NCBI GenBank assembly: GCA_011322515.1
Contig: DRMS01000260.1
Location: 1-9,669 of the forward strand
DNA: 9,669 bases
From: Leucothrix mucor
Lineage (GTDB): Bacteria > Pseudomonadota > Gammaproteobacteria > Thiotrichales > Thiotrichaceae
Direction: 5' to 3'
Part shown: positions 5,310 through 9,669 of the stretch, piece after piece
Layout of the letters: each line of letters opens with the position of its first letter
Position numbering within the stretch: the stretch's first letter is position 1
Notes under the pieces: model-generated
What the model saw: the letters and a program-made list of their open reading frames with translations, nothing else
The model's database searches: none
Told to the model about the DNA's origin: nothing
Program-made: the position numbers and the translations under genes

Positions 5310-7283
5310 ATGACAAAACAACAATTTAGAACGATAACAAAAGAACTAATAAAAAAGCGACTAGCATCGGTTGCTATTTTTATTATGATGGCTCTTTTTT
5401 TAGCCTATAAAGAACCAACCATCGAAATTGCATGGGTAACGGCAATCTTATTGCTCACTATCTACCTCTTTGCATTTGAAATTGTTGATGTTGATATTGC
5501 TGCTGTGAGTATTATGGTGGCACTAGGTCTCACCAGCCTGATCTATCCTATTATGGGGCTGGATAAACCGCTGGTTGATCCAAATCACCTCTTTGATGGT
5601 TTTTCCAGTAACGCAGTGATGTCGATTATTGCCGTGATGATTATTGGTGCAGGTCTCGACAAAACGGGTATTATGAGCAAGGTTGCTGCTTTTATTCTTA
5701 ATGTTGGCGGAACCTCAGAAAAACGTATTATCCCAATTGTTTCCAGCACCGTTGCTTTTATCTCCTCCTTTATGCAAAACGTTGGTGCAACTGCACTATT
5801 TTTACCTGTAGTTGCTCGTATATCGGCACGTTCTGGTCTACCCATGTCACGCTTGCTTATGCCAATGGGCTTCTGTGCCATTTTGGGTGGCACGGTAACA
5901 ATGGTCGGCTCATCACCTTTAATCCTTTTAAACGACCTTATCCTAACCTCCAATACAGCACTTCCTGCCGATCAACAAATGACCACATGGGGACTATTTT
6001 CAGTAACCCCCATTGGTCTCGCATTGGTCATAACAGGTGTCTTTTATTTTATAGTAGCAGGTCGTTTTGTATTGCCTTCAAGCAACAGTGAGAGTGGTGC
6101 CACAGGTTCAGATGCGATGAAATACTTCCATGATGTTTATGATATTGATTATGAGCTGTTTGAAGTGGTTGTAACCGATGATAGCCCTATTATTGATCAT
6201 CATCTAGATGATATAGAAACAGTCTACAAGGTAAGAATTATTGCCACCAAATTATTAGGCCAAGAAACACGCGTCGGTCCTGGTGCGCTAGACCGTGACA
6301 CAGGGATACAGCCTGGTATGGTTTTAGGTGTTGTAGCCGAACCTACTGATTTGGATCGCTTTATTGAAAAATTTGACCTAAAAAGACGTGATGAACTACG
6401 CACTTTCTCCGAAGCACTCTCTAGCACAAAGGCAGGTATTGCAGAAATTGTTATTCCACCTCGTTCTAAGCTGATTGGTAAAAGTGCTCGTGATGTCTGG
6501 ATGCGTAAAAGCTACGGTATCGCAATGGTAGGTCTGCACCGTAACGGTGAAACCATGCATGAAGGTGATGATATACGCAATATACCCTTGCATTCAGGTG
6601 ATACGCTGGTTGTGCATACCACTTGGGAAACACTAATGCGTTTAGAAAATGATTCTAATTTTGTTGTCATTACCACTGAGTATCCACGCGAAGAATTACG
6701 TCCTCACAAAGTATTATGGGCGGGTATTTTCTTCTCTATTGCCTTATTTATGGTGTTATTCACTGAGATACGTCTTTCGATTGCGCTACTGACAGGTGCT
6801 CTTGGCATGGTGCTATCAGGTGTATTAAAGATTGACGAAGCCTATGAGGCCGTTTCTTGGAAAACGGTCTTCCTGCTAGCCAGCTTGATTCCTCTAGGGC
6901 TGGCAGTTGAACAAACAGGCACCGCTAAATGGATTGCCGATCAGACACTTGCTGTCGTTGGCGATATGCCAATTTGGGTCATCCAACTTTCCATTGCCGT
7001 ACTCGCTACCTTCTTCACGCTGGTGATGTCAAATGTAGGTGCTACCGTACTACTGGTTCCATTAGCGGTTAATATTGCGATTGGTGTTGGTGCTGACCCT
7101 GCCTTATTTGCCCTCATCGTTGCCATTGCCACCTCCAACTCCTTCCTTATCCCAACCCATCAAGTCAATGCACTAATAATGGGACCTGGCGGTTATCGTG
7201 TTCCTGACTTTTTGCGTGCTGGTAGCATCATGACCCTACTCTTTTTAGTTGTTTTGATTGGCATGTTAAATCTACTTTATTAA
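5310..7283 (+). CDS. SLC13-type permease with two RCK_C-like domains
   Basis: Predicted 657-residue inner-membrane transporter of the SLC13/DASS group in the ion-transporter superfamily. Members typically use Na+ to import dicarboxylates, sulfate or related anions. The membrane half-domains lie at about 20-255 and 465-657. Each has an SNT-like reentrant-loop signature: QNVGATALFLPVV (156-168) and MSNVGATVLLVPLAV (573-587). Further substrate-region motifs are GGTVTMVGSSPLILLN (193-208) and ATSNSFLIPTHQVN (607-620). Between the halves are two cytosolic RCK_C (TrkA-C)-like domains: about 282-350, and about 372-455 with the pattern SKLIGKSARDVWMRKSYG ending GDTLVVHTTWETL. Such domains often bind a regulatory ligand. 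It is the first gene of an operon with nhaD, 12 bp downstream. The start has a weak ribosome-binding site and an overlapping mini-ORF. The substrate cannot be read from sequence; sulfate, another sulfur oxyanion or a dicarboxylate are the candidates. Confidence 0.88.
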   Translation: MTKQQFRTITKELIKKRLASVAIFIMMALFLAYKEPTIEIAWVTAILLLTIYLFAFEIVDVDIAAVSIMVALGLTSLIYPIMGLDKPLVDPNHLFDGFSSNAVMSIIAVMIIGAGLDKTGIMSKVAAFILNVGGTSEKRIIPIVSSTVAFISSFMQNVGATALFLPVVARISARSGLPMSRLLMPMGFCAILGGTVTMVGSSPLILLNDLILTSNTALPADQQMTTWGLFSVTPIGLALVITGVFYFIVAGRFVLPSSNSESGATGSDAMKYFHDVYDIDYELFEVVVTDDSPIIDHHLDDIETVYKVRIIATKLLGQETRVGPGALDRDTGIQPGMVLGVVAEPTDLDRFIEKFDLKRRDELRTFSEALSSTKAGIAEIVIPPRSKLIGKSARDVWMRKSYGIAMVGLHRNGETMHEGDDIRNIPLHSGDTLVVHTTWETLMRLENDSNFVVITTEYPREELRPHKVLWAGIFFSIALFMVLFTEIRLSIALLTGALGMVLSGVLKIDEAYEAVSWKTVFLLASLIPLGLAVEQTGTAKWIADQTLAVVGDMPIWVIQLSIAVLATFFTLVMSNVGATVLLVPLAVNIAIGVGADPALFALIVAIATSNSFLIPTHQVNALIMGPGGYRVPDFLRAGSIMTLLFLVVLIGMLNLLY

Positions 7284-7295
7284 GGATAATATAAA

Positions 7296-8702
7296 ATGAA
7301 GCCGTTATTAAATAGAAAATTAGTAACCCTAATAAGCATTCTGCTAGGTTTGGTTATTCTAGTGTTGCCTGAGCTGGCATTAGCCGCAGAACATCAACGC
7401 TTAGACCTTACCAATAGCATGATTGGCTTTGCCGCAATCGGTATCTTCCTCTTTGCTTATCTACTCGTTATGGCAGAGGAATACACTCATCTACGTAAAT
7501 CTAAACCTGTCATCCTTGCCGCTGGCATTATTTGGGCAATGATTGGCATAGTGTATATGAATCATGGCATGTCCGAACTCGCTGAAGAAGCAGTTCGCCA
7601 TAACTTCTTGGAATATTCTGAATTAATGCTATTCCTACTTGTTGCGATGACCTACATTAATGCAATGGAAGAACGCAAAGTTTTTGATGCCTTACGTGCT
7701 TGGTTAATCAAAAAAGGCTTTAGCTTTCGTCAACTTTTCTGGCTAACAGGCTTTCTCGCTTTCTTTATTTCCCCTGTTGCAGACAATTTAACCACCGCTT
7801 TATTAATGTGCGCGGTAGTAATGGCAGTAGGCGGTGATAATAAAAAGTTCGTTGCACTTGCTTGTATCAATATTGTTGTCGCTGCAAATGCGGGTGGTGC
7901 ATTCAGTCCCTTTGGCGATATCACTACGCTCATGGTATGGCAAAAAGGTATGGTTGAATTCTGGGGTTTCTTCGCTTTATTTATTCCTGCATTAGTTAAT
8001 TTCGTTGTTCCTGCTGCAATTATGAATTTCGCCGTTCCAAACGAGAATCCTAAAGCAGACACTGAGCAAGTTACGATGCGTCGCGGGGCTTTACTGATCA
8101 TAGCTCTCTTCTTATTGACCATTGCAACCGCCGTCAGCTTCCATAACTTCCTTGGTTTACCCCCTGTTATCGGTATGCTAACAGGCTTAGGTTATTTACA
8201 AATGCTGGGTTACTACCTGAAAATGACTGACAACAACCCTGCTACTAACCTCTTACCCGCAAAGGTGGGGAGCTTTGATGTTTTCACCCCTGTCGCAAAA
8301 GCAGAATGGGATACTCTCTTCTTTTTCTACGGTGTCGTACTCTCTGTGGGCGGTCTTGGCTTCTTAGGTTACCTTGGTCTAGCCTCCGACATTATGTATA
8401 ACCAATGGGGCGCAACCACTGCCAATATCACTGTTGGCATACTTTCAGCCATTGTTGACAATATTCCCGTCATGTTTGCTGTATTAACCATGCAACCTGA
8501 GATGAATACCGCACAATGGTTATTAGTCACATTGACCGCAGGAGTGGGGGGTAGCTTATTATCCATCGGATCAGCCGCTGGCGTTGCACTGATGGGACAA
8601 GCAAGAGGAAAGTATACCTTCTTTAGCCACCTGAAATGGACACCTGTTATTGCCTTAGGCTATATTGCCAGTATTGGCGTGCATATGCTCATAAACTTTT
8701 AA
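7296..8702 (+). CDS. nhaD: NhaD-type Na+/H+ antiporter
   Basis: Predicted 468-residue inner-membrane antiporter that exports Na+ (or Li+) in exchange for H+, for sodium and pH homeostasis. Length and motifs are typical of NhaD. The hydrophobic N-terminus (10-31) ends in a signal-like ALAAEH. Conserved blocks are MEERKVFDALRAWLI (124-138), SPVADNLTTALL (159-170), NAGGAFSPFGDITTLMVWQ (198-216), SAIVDNIPVMFAVL (384-397) and GGSLLSIGSAAGVALMG (418-434). Ser159, Asp163, Asn164, Asn198, Asp208, Thr210, Thr211, Ser384, Asp388, Asn389, Ser423 and Ser426 line up with polar positions I recall as important in Vibrio cholerae NhaD; His102 and Glu109 also appear equivalent. AAGGA lies 9 nt before the ATG, and the permease stop is 12 bp upstream, so the two genes are co-transcribed. 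No clear terminator follows; a palindromic repeat begins 34 bp after the stop. Confidence 0.95.
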   Translation: MKPLLNRKLVTLISILLGLVILVLPELALAAEHQRLDLTNSMIGFAAIGIFLFAYLLVMAEEYTHLRKSKPVILAAGIIWAMIGIVYMNHGMSELAEEAVRHNFLEYSELMLFLLVAMTYINAMEERKVFDALRAWLIKKGFSFRQLFWLTGFLAFFISPVADNLTTALLMCAVVMAVGGDNKKFVALACINIVVAANAGGAFSPFGDITTLMVWQKGMVEFWGFFALFIPALVNFVVPAAIMNFAVPNENPKADTEQVTMRRGALLIIALFLLTIATAVSFHNFLGLPPVIGMLTGLGYLQMLGYYLKMTDNNPATNLLPAKVGSFDVFTPVAKAEWDTLFFFYGVVLSVGGLGFLGYLGLASDIMYNQWGATTANITVGILSAIVDNIPVMFAVLTMQPEMNTAQWLLVTLTAGVGGSLLSIGSAAGVALMGQARGKYTFFSHLKWTPVIALGYIASIGVHMLINF

Positions 8703-8736
8703 GGCAAATTTATGGCATCCTTCACCTATTTCTAGA

Positions 8737-8806
8737 GTAGATAAGCGATAGCACATCCATCAAAATCAACGTGTTGTGGTGGATGCGTTGCACTTATCCA
8801 CCCTAC
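8737..8806. repeat. Palindromic repeat, GTGGATAAG...GCATCCAC type
   Basis: The left arm GTAGATAAGCGATAGCACAT (from 8737, continuing to about 8761) pairs with the right arm at about 8777-8806. The complement of the right arm reads GTAGGGTGGATAAGTGCAAC followed by GCATCCACCA. The arms match at most positions with one indel, around an AT-rich loop at 8762-8776. This GTAGGGTGGATAAG...GCATCCACC pattern is of a kind I recall as widely dispersed in several bacterial lineages. It begins 34 bp after the nhaD stop and could form a stem in the 3' end of that transcript. Confidence 0.7.
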
Positions 8807-8891
8807 AGTTTAGATTTGGCGAAGGTATTAATATTAATGACTATCAATTTAAAGAGGGATTGCTATGCCCCTTAGGTACAAAAAGCAGTTC

Positions 8892-8949
8892 TCTCGCAAA
8901 GTACGCAAAGGATATTTCTTTTCTTGGCGTACTCTGCATCTTTGCAAGA
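8892..8949. repeat. Palindromic repeat, TCTCGCAAAG...CTTTGCAAGA type
   Basis: The left arm TCTCGCAAAGTACGCAAAG (8892-8910) pairs with the right arm ACTCTGCATCTTTGCAAGA (8931-8949), roughly 15 of 19 positions with a small indel, around a pyrimidine-rich loop. 'Cgcaaag-acgcaaag' palindromes of this sort are scattered through many bacterial genomes. It differs from the other repeat families in the window and lies 64 bp downstream of the mrp stop codon on the minus strand. Confidence 0.55.
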
Positions 8950-9012
8950 TAATTTGTTTTCTTTTCGAACGCTAAGAATTAACAGGCTGGTTCGCTTAAA
9001 TTGGTGCTCAAA

Positions 9013-9669
9013 CTACGTGCTTTGAATAACAATATTAGGGAACTTAGTACTATAATCCTTAGACTTAGACGCTAAACGTGATGTCATTGCGCGAGATATA
9101 TCTTTATATAGCTCGGCAATTTTACCATTAGGCTCAAAAACTACGGAAGGGTTGCCGCTATCAGCTTGCTCGCGAATAGTAATATCAAGCGGCAATGCAC
9201 CTAGATAATCCACATCTGATTCATCTGCCATACGCTTGCCGCCTCCTTCTCCAAAAATATGCTCAGCATGACCACATTCACTACAAATATGTATGCTCAT
9301 ATTCTCGACAACACCAAGCACAGGGACTTCGACTTTTTCAAACATCTTTAATCCCTTAAGCGCATCTAACAAGGCAATGTCTTGTGGCGTGGTAACAATA
9401 ACCGCACCACTGACAGGAATTTTTTGCGATAGCGTCAGTTGCGTATCACCTGTTCCTGGAGGTAAATCAACGATCAAATAATCCAGTTCGCCCCAGTTGG
9501 TATCATTTAATAATTGCTCTAGCGCCTGTGTAACCATAGGGCCACGCCAAATCATTGGAGAATCTTCTTCTACTAGAAATCCAATCGACATAGCTTTTAG
9601 ACCGTAGTTTTCCATTGGTTCAAGCGTTTTGCCATCCTTAGATTCAGGTGCTCCTGACATACCTAACAT
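9013..9669 (-). CDS. mrp: Mrp/ApbC Fe-S cluster carrier ATPase (C-terminal part)
   Basis: Partial gene: 218 residues are visible and the reading frame runs off the window at its 5' end, so the Met at 9669 is not the real start. The missing N-terminal part should hold the Walker A (deviant P-loop, GKGGVGKS-type) and possibly a DUF59 domain. Visible family features are the MLGMSG segment just after the P-loop region, IWRGPMVTQALEQLL, the Walker-B-like DYLIVDLPPGTGD (63-75 of the visible part), VTTPQDIALLDALKGL, the GVVENMS block and the cluster-bridging CxxC (Cys129 and Cys132 in ICSECGH). Mrp/ApbC dimers bind a 4Fe-4S cluster between the CxxC pairs and pass it to apo-proteins in the cytosol, with ATP hydrolysis. 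It converges on nhaD with no evident functional link. Both cluster cysteines are intact. Confidence 0.95.
   Translation of the reverse strand: MLGMSGAPESKDGKTLEPMENYGLKAMSIGFLVEEDSPMIWRGPMVTQALEQLLNDTNWGELDYLIVDLPPGTGDTQLTLSQKIPVSGAVIVTTPQDIALLDALKGLKMFEKVEVPVLGVVENMSIHICSECGHAEHIFGEGGGKRMADESDVDYLGALPLDITIREQADSGNPSVVFEPNGKIAELYKDISRAMTSRLASKSKDYSTKFPNIVIQST

Larger units (their letters stand above)
8703..9012. other. Gap between convergent nhaD and mrp genes
   Basis: A 310-bp gap with no convincing gene. It holds two unrelated palindromic repeats (8737-8806 and 8892-8949). I see no canonical intrinsic terminator (GC stem plus T-run) for either convergent gene, so the stem-forming repeats may serve that role. 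A 36-codon ORF (8865-8975) with a reasonable upstream GAGGG overlaps the second repeat and is not called as a gene. Confidence 0.6.

Noticed and set aside
5585..5953. Minus-strand ORF of 122 codons inside the permease gene
   Set aside because: Antisense shadow of a conserved membrane-protein region; no ribosome-binding site or family similarity. The same applies to the antisense ORFs at 3780-4061 and 7730-8122.
8865..8975. 36-codon plus-strand ORF with GAGGG 6-7 nt upstream
   Set aside because: Most of it runs through a palindromic repeat (8892-8949), the product is a basic/aromatic peptide without recognisable features, and it is short enough to be chance.

Overview
The window looks like chromosomal DNA from an AT-leaning gammaproteobacterium. 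The NhaD antiporter, the Mrp/ApbC protein and the OmpR-type two-component pair are all of gammaproteobacterial character. The intergenic gaps are full of long palindromic 'foldback' repeats of the kind I associate with filamentous sulfur bacteria (Beggiatoa/Thiothrix-like Thiotrichales) and some cyanobacteria. The genus is a low-confidence inference; no rRNA or other taxonomic marker is present.

Layout. 4-153: a long foldback repeat. 205-2235 (minus): a complete CotA/bilirubin-oxidase-like multicopper oxidase with all four copper motifs and a (Asp-Lys-Pro)5 tract encoded by a 9-bp tandem repeat. 2236-2647: divergent gap with the oxidase promoter, a PmrA/BasR-like 11-bp direct-repeat box and a 212-bp foldback element (E1). 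2648-4601 (plus): response regulator and sensor histidine kinase, overlapping by 11 bp. 4602-5309: a 708-bp gap with a second 11-bp-period direct repeat, a foldback element (E2) homologous to E1, a truncated third copy (E3), a good sigma70-type promoter and a roughly 170-nt leader. 5310-8702 (plus): a two-gene operon for an SLC13-type permease with two cytosolic RCK_C-like domains and a NhaD Na+/H+ antiporter, 12 bp apart. 8703-9012: gap between convergent genes carrying two further, different palindromic repeats. 9013-9669 (minus): C-terminal part of an Mrp/ApbC Fe-S carrier ATPase, cut by the window edge.

How the parts may work together. The two-component system sits divergently beside the oxidase. 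The oxidase promoter carries a box matching the binding mode of PmrA-class regulators over its -35 region, so the simplest model is a metal- or envelope-stress-sensing pair that activates a copper oxidase. The permease/antiporter operon is probably a sodium-linked module: NhaD expels Na+ in exchange for protons, and an SLC13 permease commonly uses the Na+ gradient to move a dicarboxylate or sulfate-like anion. The substrate is not readable from the sequence.

I see no CRISPR array, tRNA, rRNA, transposase or phage gene. The most unusual content is the repeat load: at least six foldback elements or fragments from four sequence families, at least one in every intergenic gap longer than about 100 bp. 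E1 and E2 align over 95 bp without gaps at about 77% identity yet have unrelated ends.
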